Assembly (NCBI RefSeq): GCF_000993785.3
Contig: NZ_CP009922.3
Span: forward strand, 2,108,001-2,172,000
Direction of reading: 5' to 3'
DNA from: Streptomyces xiamenensis
GTDB lineage: Bacteria; Actinomycetota; Actinomycetes; Streptomycetales; Streptomycetaceae
DNA: 64,000 nucleotides
A program made the position numbers and the translations under genes. The notes below the pieces were generated by a model. That model made no database searches, was not told the DNA's origin, and saw only the letters and a program-made list of their open reading frames with translations. Below, one piece after another: positions 52,327 through 60,437 of the stretch (the stretch's first letter is position 1; the number at the start of each line of letters is the position of its first letter).

Positions 52327-52608
52327 TTACAGCAGGCCCTTGCGCACGGCGGCCGCCTTGACCGCCTCGCGCAGTTCCTCCTTGTCGATGATGCTTTCGA
52401 GCACCACCACGTCCCCGAGGCCGGCGGCGGTGTCCGCCAGGTCCTTGGCGACGAAGAAGACATCCGCGCTCTCGGGGCCCGCCGAGCCGATGTCGGTGTG
52501 GTCGACCTCGACGCCACTGACGCCGAGTTCGCCCAGGACCTCGTCGATGTTCATGTGGACCATGAAGCTGGAGCCGAGGCCCGAGCTGCACATCGCCAGG
52601 AACTTCAT
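52327..52608 (-). CDS. ulaB: PTS ascorbate-family EIIB component
   Basis: 93 aa. The phosphocysteine is C7 in FLAMCSSGLGSSFMVHMNI, the lactose/ascorbate EIIB P-loop. It takes phosphate from EIIA and passes it to the sugar at EIIC. Its ATG overlaps the EIIA stop as ATGA. Confidence 0.9.
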   Translation of the reverse strand: MKFLAMCSSGLGSSFMVHMNIDEVLGELGVSGVEVDHTDIGSAGPESADVFFVAKDLADTAAGLGDVVVLESIIDKEELREAVKAAAVRKGLL

Positions 52609-53060
52609 TTCTTCTCCTCGAATGCGGTGATGAGCCGGTGGACGTCGGCGGCCGAGCGGGCGGCGCGCAGCGCCTCCCGGGTCTCGGTGTCCGACAGAAT
52701 GCGGGCCAGGGAGGACATGGCCTGGGTGTGCGCGGTGGCGTCGACCGCCGCGAAGCAGAAGTAGAGATCGACGGCGTGCTCGGGCCGGTCGAGCAGCGGG
52801 GCCGGCTCCTCGAGACGCAGCATCGAGATCGAGGTGCGCACCGCGCCCTTCTCGGGGCGGGTGTGGGCCAGGGCGATGCCGAAGCCGAGGTCGATGTAGG
52901 TGCCGCCCGCCTCGATGGAGGCGATCATGGCGTCGACGTACTCGGCGGTGATGTCACCGGCGGTCAGCAGGGGTTCGGCGACCTGGGTCACCGCTTCCCG
53001 CCAGCTGAGGCGGTCGGCGGAGAAACGTATCTTCTCCTCGGTCAGCAGTTCGCTGAGCAT
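52605..53060 (-). CDS. ulaC: PTS EIIA component (fructose/mannitol/ascorbate type)
   Basis: 151 aa from ATG at 53060 with GGAGAAAG upstream; the longer open frame is the shadow of gntR. The phospho-histidine is in GFGIALAHTRPEKGAVRTSISML. Accepts phosphate from HPr. First transporter gene after gntR (34 bp). Confidence 0.9.
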   Translation of the reverse strand: MLSELLTEEKIRFSADRLSWREAVTQVAEPLLTAGDITAEYVDAMIASIEAGGTYIDLGFGIALAHTRPEKGAVRTSISMLRLEEPAPLLDRPEHAVDLYFCFAAVDATAHTQAMSSLARILSDTETREALRAARSAADVHRLITAFEEKK

Positions 53061-53094
53061 GGCACTTTCTCCGTGATCTCTCGTGCTCGTGGTG

Positions 53095-53862
53095 CTAGTC
53101 GGCGTCGGCGAGGATGTCGAAGGACAGCTCGGCGCTCTCCGGCAGGAATTTGGACGTCCCGTGCACCACGGGCCGCCGCTCCAGGTCGAAGACCGTGGAG
53201 GTCGCCAGCAGCAGGGGTGAGCCGTCCGCGACGTCCAGCAGCTGGGCCTCGCGCCCGTCACAGGTGTGCAGGCCGACGACGATCTCGTTCCGCGTGAGCA
53301 CCACGTCGTGATGCGCCCGCAGATGGGCGTACAGGGAGGTGGCGGTGAAGTCCGCCCCCAGCACGTCGGGGAACCGCTCCTCCGCCACGAACGACTCGGC
53401 GAGATGGTGCGTGACGCCGTTCACCCGGCGCAGCCGCTCCAGCCGTACGACCGGGGCGGCCGGCGAGATGTCCAGGGCTGCCGCCAGCCGGCTGCCGGCC
53501 CGCGTCCGCTTCTGGGCCAGCACCTCGGAGGTGACGGCGTGGCCCTGCCGGGTCATCTGCGTGAAGAAGCCGGTGACCTCGCTGACGAACCGCTCACGGT
53601 GCTTGAGGGCGTAGCGGGGCCGGGAGACGAAGGTGCCCTTGCCGTGCTGACGGATCAGGTAACCGTCGTTGACCAGATCGTCGACGGCCCGGCGCAGTGT
53701 GATGCGGCTCACGGCGTACTCCTCGCAGAGTGCCGCCTCGGGGGGCAGTTGTCCGCCGACCGGGAGATCGCTGACCCGGTTCAGCAGATGGTCGCGCACC
53801 TGGGCGTATTTGCGCTCGGCCACCGCCGCCTCCTCACTGAGAACGTGTCGTCGAGACGTCAT
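53095..53862 (-). CDS. GntR/HutC-family transcriptional regulator of the PTS locus
   Basis: 255 aa from ATG at 53862 (a TTG at 53889 is possible). Winged-helix: YAQVRDHLLNRVSDLPVGGQLPPEAALCEEYAVSRITLRRAVDDLVNDGYLIRQHGKGTFV. UTRA effector domain (about 100-250) binds a small, usually phosphorylated, ligand. A GTCATCATGAC dyad overlaps the start codon and a second lies before transketolase, so it likely represses itself, the PTS genes and the divergent operon. First gene of gntR-EIIA-EIIB-EIIC. Confidence 0.92.
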   Translation of the reverse strand: MTSRRHVLSEEAAVAERKYAQVRDHLLNRVSDLPVGGQLPPEAALCEEYAVSRITLRRAVDDLVNDGYLIRQHGKGTFVSRPRYALKHRERFVSEVTGFFTQMTRQGHAVTSEVLAQKRTRAGSRLAAALDISPAAPVVRLERLRRVNGVTHHLAESFVAEERFPDVLGADFTATSLYAHLRAHHDVVLTRNEIVVGLHTCDGREAQLLDVADGSPLLLATSTVFDLERRPVVHGTSKFLPESAELSFDILADAD

Positions 53863-53868
53863 GATGAC
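53858..53868. promoter_or_regulatory. GntR operator copy 1 (at gntR start)
   Basis: GTCATGATGAC, palindromic around its centre. It covers the gntR start codon; TTGACC and TTGACG boxes (minus strand, 53892-53897 and 53884-53889) lie just upstream. Confidence 0.65.
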
Positions 53869-53988
53869 TAGAAACCCAGAGGACGTCAATAGGTCAATTC
53901 GATGTAACCGTACTGCGCGGCGGAAGCTTCCGGAATCGGTCAGATCCCCCGCAACTTACTCCGCATAAAAGGGACAAAACACCCTCTA

Positions 53989-54008
53989 GCATCGCTGAAC
54001 AGCGATGC
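53989..54008. promoter_or_regulatory. 20-bp dyad in the gntR-tkt divergent region
   Basis: GCATCGCTGAACAGCGATGC: perfect 9-bp arms separated by AA. With so short a loop it is better read as a protein-binding site than as an RNA hairpin. It differs from the GntR sites, so a second regulator is implied. Confidence 0.6.
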
Positions 54009-54023
54009 GTTACGTTGTTTCAA

Positions 54024-54034
54024 GTCATCATGAC
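54024..54034. promoter_or_regulatory. GntR operator copy 2 (tkt promoter)
   Basis: GTCATCATGAC, the exact reverse complement of copy 1, with the extended shared context TTCnAGTCATCATGACG. 35 bp before the transketolase GTG. Confidence 0.65.
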
Positions 54035-54068
54035 GACATGATCTCGTAGCTCACAGAGGAGCCCTGCC

Positions 54069-56096
54069 GTGACCGGAACCGGATCCATACTCGGCCCCGC
54101 CGACCGCCAGGCGGTCGCGGTCGCCCGCGCCCTGGCCATGGACGCCGTCGAGGCGGCGGGCTCCGGCCACCCCGGTACGGCGATGGCCCTGGCCCCGGTC
54201 GCGCACCTGCTCTACCAGCGGCACGTGCGGCACGACCCGGCCGACCCCGCCTGGGAGGGCCGCGACCGGTTCATCCTGTCCTGCGGCCACGCCAGCATCC
54301 TGCAGTACACCCAGCTCCACCTGACCGGCTACGGCCTGGAGCTGGAGGACCTGCGGCGGTTCCGTCAGCTGGACTCGCTCACCCCCGGACACCCCGAACT
54401 CGGCCACACCGCAGGGGTCGAGATGACCACCGGACCGCTGGGCCAGGGCGTCGCCACCGCCGTCGGCATGGCCATGGCCCTCAAGCGCGACGCGCTGCGC
54501 CTGGCGGGCGCCGCCGAGGCCGGCCTCCCCGACCGCACCGTATGGGTCCTCGCCTCCGACGGCGACCTCCAGGAGGGCATCTCCTACGAGGCCGGGGCAC
54601 TCGCCGGCCGGCACGAGCTGGACAACCTCGTCGTCATCTGGGACGACAACAGCATCCAGATCGAGGGCGGCACCGACCTCGCCACCCGCGAGGACACCGG
54701 CGCCCGGTTCGCCGCCCAGGGCTGGGCCGTTCGCGAGGTCGGCCTCGGCACGGACGGCGACATCGACACCGACGCGCTGGACGCCGCCCTCACCGCCTCC
54801 CGCGCCGAACGCGGCCGCCCCGCCCTGATCGTCCTGAAGTCCCAGATCGCCTGGCCCGCCCCGCACGCGATCAACACCCCCGCCGCGCACGGCGCCCCGC
54901 TCGGCGCCGCCGAGGTCGCCGCCACCAAGGAACGCCTGGGGGTCGCCGCCGAGCCGTTCACCGTGCCCGCCGAGGTCCTCGCCCACACCCGTACCGCCCT
55001 GACCCGCGGCGCCGCACTGCACCGCGCCTGGGACACGGCCCTCACCACCTGGGCGACCGCGCACCCCGAGCGGGCCGCCGCCCGCGCCCACGCCATCACC
55101 GCCCCCGCCACCGCCGACCTCGCCGAGGCGCTCCCGGAGTTCACCCCCGGTACGCCGATCGCGCCCCGCGACGCCTCCGGCACCGTCATCCAGGCGCTGT
55201 GCGCCGCGCACCCCGCGCTGTGGGGCGGCTCCGCCGACCTCGGCGACTCCAACCGCACCACCATCAAGGGCGGCGGTTCCTTCCTCCCCGAGGACCTCTC
55301 CGGCCGCAACATCCACTGGGGCGTGCGCGAACACGCCATGGCCGCCGCCCTCAACGGCATCGCCATCGTCGGCTACGACGCCCCGTTCGCCGGCACCTTC
55401 CTGGTCTTCAGCGACTACCAGCGCCCCTCGCTGCGGCTGGCCGCCCTGATGCGGCTGCCCGTGATCCACGTCTGGTCCCACGACTCCGTCGCCCTCGGCG
55501 CGGACGGCCCCACCCACCAGCCCGTCGAGCACCTCGCCGCGCTGCGCGCCATGCCGGGCCTGACGGTGGTACGCCCCGCCGACGCCACCGAGACCGCCGC
55601 CGCCTGGCTCGCCGCACTCGGCCACCGCGGCCCCGTCGGCCTGGTGCTCGCCCGCCAGGGCCTGCCGGTCCTGCCCACCCCGGCCCCGGCCGTGCGCGAG
55701 GGGGTGGCGCGCGGCGCCTACGTCGTCGCGGACGGCACCGACGTGCTGCTGCTGGCCAGCGGCAGCGAGGTGGCGCTGGCCCTGACCGCCCGCGAGACCC
55801 TCGCCGGACAAGGCGTCTCGGCCCGGGTGGTCTCGGTGCCCGCCAAGGAGTGGTTCCTGGCCCAGGAGCGGGAGTACCGCGACCGGGTGCTGCCCCCGGC
55901 GGTCCGCGCCCGCGTCGTCGTCGAGGCGGCATCGCCGTTCGGCTGGCACGACCTGCTCGGCGAGGCCGGCACCACGGTCACCATCGACGACTTCGGCCTG
56001 TCCGCCCCGGCGGGCGACGCGCTGGAGGCCAAGGGCATGACCCCGCAGGCCGTCGTCACCGCCGCGCTCGCCTCCATCGAGGCGGCCCGCGCGTGA
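54069..56096 (+). CDS. tkt: Transketolase
   Basis: 675 aa, full single-chain length, from GTG with AGAGGAG. ThDP motif: LASDGDLQEGISYEAGALAGRHELDNLVVIWDDNS; substrate/Mg residues in SGHPGTAMALAPVAHLLY and GHTAGVEMTTGPLGQGVATAVGMA; pyrimidine domain GVREHAMAAALNGIAI and DSVALGADGPTHQPVEHL. Transfers two-carbon units between pentose and other sugar phosphates. It is probably a dedicated second copy for the PTS-imported sugar; its stop overlaps the phosphatase gene (GTGA). Confidence 0.94.
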   Translation: MTGTGSILGPADRQAVAVARALAMDAVEAAGSGHPGTAMALAPVAHLLYQRHVRHDPADPAWEGRDRFILSCGHASILQYTQLHLTGYGLELEDLRRFRQLDSLTPGHPELGHTAGVEMTTGPLGQGVATAVGMAMALKRDALRLAGAAEAGLPDRTVWVLASDGDLQEGISYEAGALAGRHELDNLVVIWDDNSIQIEGGTDLATREDTGARFAAQGWAVREVGLGTDGDIDTDALDAALTASRAERGRPALIVLKSQIAWPAPHAINTPAAHGAPLGAAEVAATKERLGVAAEPFTVPAEVLAHTRTALTRGAALHRAWDTALTTWATAHPERAAARAHAITAPATADLAEALPEFTPGTPIAPRDASGTVIQALCAAHPALWGGSADLGDSNRTTIKGGGSFLPEDLSGRNIHWGVREHAMAAALNGIAIVGYDAPFAGTFLVFSDYQRPSLRLAALMRLPVIHVWSHDSVALGADGPTHQPVEHLAALRAMPGLTVVRPADATETAAAWLAALGHRGPVGLVLARQGLPVLPTPAPAVREGVARGAYVVADGTDVLLLASGSEVALALTARETLAGQGVSARVVSVPAKEWFLAQEREYRDRVLPPAVRARVVVEAASPFGWHDLLGEAGTTVTIDDFGLSAPAGDALEAKGMTPQAVVTAALASIEAARA

Positions 56097-56743
56097 TCGG
56101 CGACTCTGTACGGCTGGTGATCTTCGACTGCGACGGGGTGCTGGTCGACACCGAGACCATCGGCCCCGCCGTGGTCGCGCAGATGGCCACCGAGGCCGGC
56201 TGGCCGCTCACCCCCGACGAGGTGCGCGAACGGTTCCTGGGCCGGCCCGAGGCGTACCTGTACGAGCAGATCCGCGCCCACGCCACCACCCCCGTAGGTC
56301 CCGACTGGCTGGTGACGTACCACGCCCGGGTCAGCGAGGCGTTCGCCGCCCAGCCGCACACCATGCCGGGCGTGGTGGAACTGCTGGACGCCCTGGACGC
56401 GCGCGGCCTGCCGTACTGCGTCGCCTCCAGCGGCAACCACCGGCGGATCCGGCACTCGCTCACCCACTCCGGGCTGTGGCCGCGCTTCGCCGGGCGGATC
56501 TTCAGCGCGGACGACGTGGCGCACGGCAAGCCCGCCCCCGACCTGTTCCTGCACGCGGCCCGCACGATGGGCGCCGCGCCGGCCGACTGCCTGGTGATCG
56601 AGGACAGCCCGGCCGGTGTGGACGCGGCCCTCGCCGCCGCGATGCCCGTCATCGGCTACACCGGCGGCCCCACCACCCCCGCCGAACTCGCCCACGCCAC
56701 CCACGGCGTGCTGGACGATCTGCGGAACGTCCCTACTCTCTAG
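56093..56743 (+). CDS. HAD-superfamily sugar-phosphate phosphatase / mutase
   Basis: 216 aa from GTG at 56093, overlapping tkt. Motif I FDCDGVLVDTE, motif II CVASSGNHRR, motif III GKPAPDLFLHAA, motif IV VIEDSPAGVDAAL. Subclass I cap. Could be a sugar-phosphate phosphatase or a phosphoglucomutase-like enzyme acting on the intermediate made from the PTS sugar. Confidence 0.9.
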   Translation: MIGDSVRLVIFDCDGVLVDTETIGPAVVAQMATEAGWPLTPDEVRERFLGRPEAYLYEQIRAHATTPVGPDWLVTYHARVSEAFAAQPHTMPGVVELLDALDARGLPYCVASSGNHRRIRHSLTHSGLWPRFAGRIFSADDVAHGKPAPDLFLHAARTMGAAPADCLVIEDSPAGVDAALAAAMPVIGYTGGPTTPAELAHATHGVLDDLRNVPTL

Positions 56744-56811
56744 GGACACCACGGGCGCGGCCTGGCCACGGTGCCCGGCCGCGCCCGTTCCCCGTGAGGA
56801 AGGGCCCCGCC

Positions 56812-57294
56812 ATGACCTGGGACGCGAGCAGCTATGCCGAACGGGCCAGGAACGGCCCCTGCTTCATCTGCTCCTTCCTCGCCGGAGAGCCTGGTTACGC
56901 GCACGAGAGGGTCCACGAGGACGACGCCCACATCGTCTTCCTCGACCGCTGGCCCACCCTCCCGGGCAAACTCCTGGTCGCCCCCAAGGCCCACCTCGAA
57001 CACGTGGTGCGGGACATGGACGAGGCCGGCTATCTGCGGATGATGACGCTCGTACGGCGGGCGGCGCTTGCGGTGGAGGAGGTCCTGGCGCCCGAGCGCA
57101 CCTATCTGCTGTCCCTGGGCAGTCAGCAGGGCAACGCCCATCTGCACTGGCACATCGCGGGGTTGCCGCCCGGTGTCCCCCACCACCGGCAGCAGTTCGC
57201 GTCCCTGATGGCCGAGAACGGTGTCCTGGAGCCCTCCGCCGAGGAGAACGCCGCCCTGGCCCGGCGGCTGCGCGCCGTCCTCGCCCGGCCGTGA
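56812..57294 (+). CDS. HIT-family nucleotide hydrolase
   Basis: 160 aa from ATG at 56812 with GAGGAAGG. The histidine triad NAHLHWHIAGL is intact, and PCFICSF gives one half of a zinc site. HIT proteins hydrolyse dinucleoside polyphosphates or AMP conjugates. Follows the HAD gene by 68 bp; may be read from the tkt promoter. Confidence 0.9.
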   Translation: MTWDASSYAERARNGPCFICSFLAGEPGYAHERVHEDDAHIVFLDRWPTLPGKLLVAPKAHLEHVVRDMDEAGYLRMMTLVRRAALAVEEVLAPERTYLLSLGSQQGNAHLHWHIAGLPPGVPHHRQQFASLMAENGVLEPSAEENAALARRLRAVLARP

Positions 57295-57312
57295 GCCGTG
57301 GCCGTGAGCCGT
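57287..57312 (+). repeat. 13-bp tandem duplication at the HIT stop codon
   Basis: GGCCGTGAGCCGT occurs twice head-to-tail (57287-57299, 57300-57312) and includes the TGA of the HIT gene in the first copy. The 184 bp from here to 57478 has no credible gene. Confidence 0.7.
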
Positions 57313-57478
57313 GGCTTCCGGCGGCCGACGGCGTGCGCGCAGCGGGTGCTGGTCGCGGTGGTGCCCGCCGTGGTGGGGTGGGTACGGATCATGCCCGGCG
57401 CCGCGCTTCCCCCCGAGGCGCTGTGCCCGACCACCCCGCCCTGCGACGCCATGGGCACGAGCATGAAGCGAGCCCCGC

Positions 57479-58831
57479 ATGCGTGACCTCGTCCGCCACC
57501 TGACCGACCCCGGCACCTTCACCCCCCTGACCGTCGCCCCCCGCACCCAGCCGGCGGACGGCCCGATCGGCTGGCCCGGCTACGACGCGACCCGGGCCCG
57601 CGCCGCCCAACGCACCGGCGAGGACGAGTCGGTACTGGTCGGCACGGCCGAACTCGGCGGCGTCCCGGTGGTGCTGATCTCCTTCGTCTTCGGCTATCTC
57701 GGCGGCTCGCTGGGCGAACGCACCGGCGACCGCCTGGAGACGGCGTACCGGACCGCCCTGGAGCGGCGGGTGCCGCTGGTGTCGCTGATCGCCACCGGCG
57801 GCAGCCGGATGCAGGAGGGCATGCGGGCGCTGACCCAGTTGCAGCGGGTGGCCCGGCATTCGGCGGCGCTGCGCGACGCGGGGCTGCCGCAACTGGCCGT
57901 GCTGTGCGACCCGACCACCGGCGGCGGCTGGGCCGTGCTGGGCGGCGCCGCGGATGTGGTGATCGCCCTGCCCGGCGCCCAGGTCGGCTTCGCCGGGTCG
58001 CGGGTACGGCCCCCGGACGCAGACCCGGCCGCCTACACCGCCGAGAGCCAGCTCGCCACCGGGCAGATCGACGCCATCGTCCCGCCCGAGCGGCTGCGCA
58101 CCACCCTCACCGGCTACGTCACGGCACTGACCCGCCCGCACCCGGGCGCCCCGCCGCCTCCCGCCCCGCTCACCGACACCCCGCTGCCGCAGACCGGCTG
58201 GGCGGCGGTGCAGGCGGCCCGCGACCCGCGCCGCCCGCGCGCCGACGCCTACCTGGGCGCGTACTTCGAGCCGGGGCCAGGACCGCTGCCGCTCAGCGGC
58301 GACCGGGCCGGCGGCCAGGACCCCGGACTGCGCTGCGGGATCGGCCTGCGCGCAGGGCGCGGCATCGTGTACGTCGCCCAGCGCGGTACGGCCACCACGC
58401 CCGCCGGGTTCCGCACCGCGAGCCGGGTGATCCGGCTGGCCGGGCGGCTGGGGCTGCCGGTGCTCACCCTCATCGACACCCCGGGTGCCGCCAACGACGC
58501 GCGCGCGGAGCGGGCCGGGGCCGGCCCGGCCATCGCGGAGACGTTCACGACAGTGGCCACCGCCCCGGTGCCCATCACCTCGCTGCTGATCGGCGAGGGC
58601 GGATCGGGCGGGGCGATGGCCCTGGCGGCGGCCGGCAACACCTGGGCCACCCCGGACAGCTACTGCTCGGTGATCGCGCCCGAACTGGCCGCCGCCATCC
58701 TCAAACTGCCGCCCGAGCAGGTGCCGCAGCTGTCGGACACACTGCGGCTGCGCCCCCAGGACCTCGCGGCCCTGGGGGTCGCCACGGTCGTCAGCGCGCC
58801 GCCGGAGCGCCGGACGCCGGACACGGAATGA
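57479..58831 (+). CDS. Fused AccD/AccA-like acyl-CoA carboxyltransferase
   Basis: 450 aa. The N-terminal half is AccD-like (VPLVSLIATGGSRMQEGMRALTQLQRVARHSAAL, GGGWAVLGGAADVVIALPGAQVGFAG) but without the CxxC zinc ribbon; the C-terminal half is AccA-like (VLTLIDTPGAANDARAERAG, LLIGEGGSGGAMALAAAG). Would transfer carboxyl from biotin carrier protein to acyl-CoA. No biotin carboxylase or carrier gene adjoins it, so its complex partners are elsewhere. Weak ribosome site. Confidence 0.86.
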   Translation: MRDLVRHLTDPGTFTPLTVAPRTQPADGPIGWPGYDATRARAAQRTGEDESVLVGTAELGGVPVVLISFVFGYLGGSLGERTGDRLETAYRTALERRVPLVSLIATGGSRMQEGMRALTQLQRVARHSAALRDAGLPQLAVLCDPTTGGGWAVLGGAADVVIALPGAQVGFAGSRVRPPDADPAAYTAESQLATGQIDAIVPPERLRTTLTGYVTALTRPHPGAPPPPAPLTDTPLPQTGWAAVQAARDPRRPRADAYLGAYFEPGPGPLPLSGDRAGGQDPGLRCGIGLRAGRGIVYVAQRGTATTPAGFRTASRVIRLAGRLGLPVLTLIDTPGAANDARAERAGAGPAIAETFTTVATAPVPITSLLIGEGGSGGAMALAAAGNTWATPDSYCSVIAPELAAAILKLPPEQVPQLSDTLRLRPQDLAALGVATVVSAPPERRTPDTE

Positions 58832-58832
58832 C

Positions 58833-58849
58833 CGCCCCCCACGGGGGCG
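58833..58849. terminator. Short hairpin between convergent genes
   Basis: CGCCCCC-CAC-GGGGGCG, between the carboxyltransferase stop (58831) and the P450 stop (58866). Confidence 0.5.
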
Positions 58850-58865
58850 TCCTCCTCACGGAAGG

Positions 58866-60371
58866 TCACCGCTTGGGCCACCACGCCGCCGGGGAGCGCC
58901 ACAGGGGCAACTTGCCCCGCTGGGCGGCGGACCCGTCCTTACCCGTCGGGGAGGCCGTCCGGGGCGGAGGGGTGGTGAAGGGGCTGTGCTGCTGCTCCGG
59001 CCGGGCAGCCGGCGCGGTCTCCGAAGGACCCGATGTCAGTGTCCACTCCTCCGACGCGCCGTTCGGCAGGTCGGCGGAGGGCCGGGGGAACCGCACCGGC
59101 AGCGCGAGAGGTGTCCGGGCGACGTGCGGCTGCGACCATTCCAGGGCTTCCCGGGGCACGGCGAGTTCCATGTCCGGCAGACGGTCCCACAACCGCTCCA
59201 GGCCGGTGCGCACGATGAGCGCGCCCAGTTCGCGGGCCGGGGCCGGGCAGCCGTGGGTTCCCGAGCCCCAGGCCAGATGGGCGTTGTTGGTGCGGGAGGT
59301 GTCCAGGCCGACCGAGCGCATCGCAGGGTCGGCGGCGGCGGCCCCCAGACTGACGATCGCCATGTCGCCGGCGTTGATCCGGAATCCCCCGAGCCAGGTC
59401 GGCCGGGTGGCCCAGCGGCCGATGAGGTTCTGGATCGGCGCGTCGGTCCACATGACGTGGTTCATCGCCTGGTCCATCGAGCAGCGGGCCGCCGCGACAT
59501 CCTCGTTGAGCCGCTCGTTCGTCATCAGTTCCAGCAGCGTGTTGCAGATCCAGGCGGTGCTCGCGCCGCGCCCGACGGCGATCTGGAGCCAGACGTCCTC
59601 GCTCAGCTCGGCGGGGGTGAGCGCGTCGTCCTGGTTGTGGTGCAGCATCCAGGAGACGAGGTCGGGGCCCGGCTCCTTGCGCTTGTGCTCCACGAGGCCG
59701 GCCATCAGGGAGGCCAGTTCCTCCCTGGTGTGCTGGGGTCCGGCCGAGCCGGAGAGCATCGCGTGGAGGGCGGTGCCCGAGGCCAGCGCCTCGCGCTCGT
59801 CCATCCCGGCGAGCCGCGTCAGCACCAGCAGGGGCAGCGGCAGCGCGAACTGCCGCAGGATGTCGACCTCGACGGTTTCCGCCTCCGGGTCCCCGTCCTG
59901 GAAGAAGGAGTCGATGAGCTGGTCGGCGAGTTCCTCGACGAGATCGCCGACGCGCAGCGTGTCCATCCGGGCCAGCGCCTTGTTTCCCGGGCCCGACAGC
60001 GTGTCGTGCTCGGCGCCCTCGGAGCACAGCCGGCTGCGGCGGTAGGCGAGCTGGGCGATCAGCGGGTGGTCGGCGGGCAGGACGCCTTCGGCGAGATCGC
60101 GGTACCAGCGCGGGTCACGGGTCCAGATCTGCTGCTGGTCCCGGAGGATCTCCAGTTGGGCCGCGTGATCGATGACGAGATAGCCGCGGATGCGGTGGGT
60201 CTCCTCCAGCGATACCGGCACCACCGCACCGACGTGGCGGCGCAGGTTGTCGTAGTACGAGAAGGGGTCGCGCGCGAAGTCGGGACCGTGGAGCGGGTAG
60301 ATGTGTTCCGGCCCCGGCGTGCGCTCGGGCCACTGTTCACCAACGGGAGTTAATGTTAAGGAAGTTGCCAC
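58866..60371 (-). CDS. CYP157-like cytochrome P450 lacking the EXXR motif; two TTA codons
   Basis: 501 aa, about 80 longer than usual bacterial P450s because of a Pro/Ser-rich C-terminal tail. Haem-binding loop WGSGTHGCPAPARELG keeps the Cys ligand. The K-helix, where EXXR is expected, reads QAMNHVMWTDAP, and the I-helix reads VGRGASTAWIC instead of AGxD/ET. Known: the Streptomyces CYP157 family lacks EXXR and usually belongs to conservons; no conservon genes are adjacent here. GTG at 60371 has no ribosome site, and codons 5 and 7 are TTA, implying bldA control. Substrate unknown. Confidence 0.88.
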   Translation of the reverse strand: MATSLTLTPVGEQWPERTPGPEHIYPLHGPDFARDPFSYYDNLRRHVGAVVPVSLEETHRIRGYLVIDHAAQLEILRDQQQIWTRDPRWYRDLAEGVLPADHPLIAQLAYRRSRLCSEGAEHDTLSGPGNKALARMDTLRVGDLVEELADQLIDSFFQDGDPEAETVEVDILRQFALPLPLLVLTRLAGMDEREALASGTALHAMLSGSAGPQHTREELASLMAGLVEHKRKEPGPDLVSWMLHHNQDDALTPAELSEDVWLQIAVGRGASTAWICNTLLELMTNERLNEDVAAARCSMDQAMNHVMWTDAPIQNLIGRWATRPTWLGGFRINAGDMAIVSLGAAAADPAMRSVGLDTSRTNNAHLAWGSGTHGCPAPARELGALIVRTGLERLWDRLPDMELAVPREALEWSQPHVARTPLALPVRFPRPSADLPNGASEEWTLTSGPSETAPAARPEQQHSPFTTPPPRTASPTGKDGSAAQRGKLPLWRSPAAWWPKR

Positions 60372-60390
60372 AGTGACCAGCGTTGCCTAC

Positions 60391-60427
60391 GGCGTCCCCC
60401 CGGGTCAAAGAGACCCGGGGGGACGCC
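60391..60427 (-). terminator. Strong hairpin between pectate lyase and P450 genes
   Basis: GGCGTCCCCCCGGGTC and GACCCGGGGGGACGCC form a perfect 16-bp stem with a 5-nt loop, 11 bp after the pectate lyase stop on the minus strand, and upstream of the P450 GTG. Confidence 0.75.
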
Positions 60428-60437
60428 GTGGCCGTGC

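Noticed and set aside
57298..57486. 62-codon frame between the HIT and carboxyltransferase genes
   Set aside because: Starts inside the 13-bp tandem repeat, weak ribosome site, no similarity recognised.
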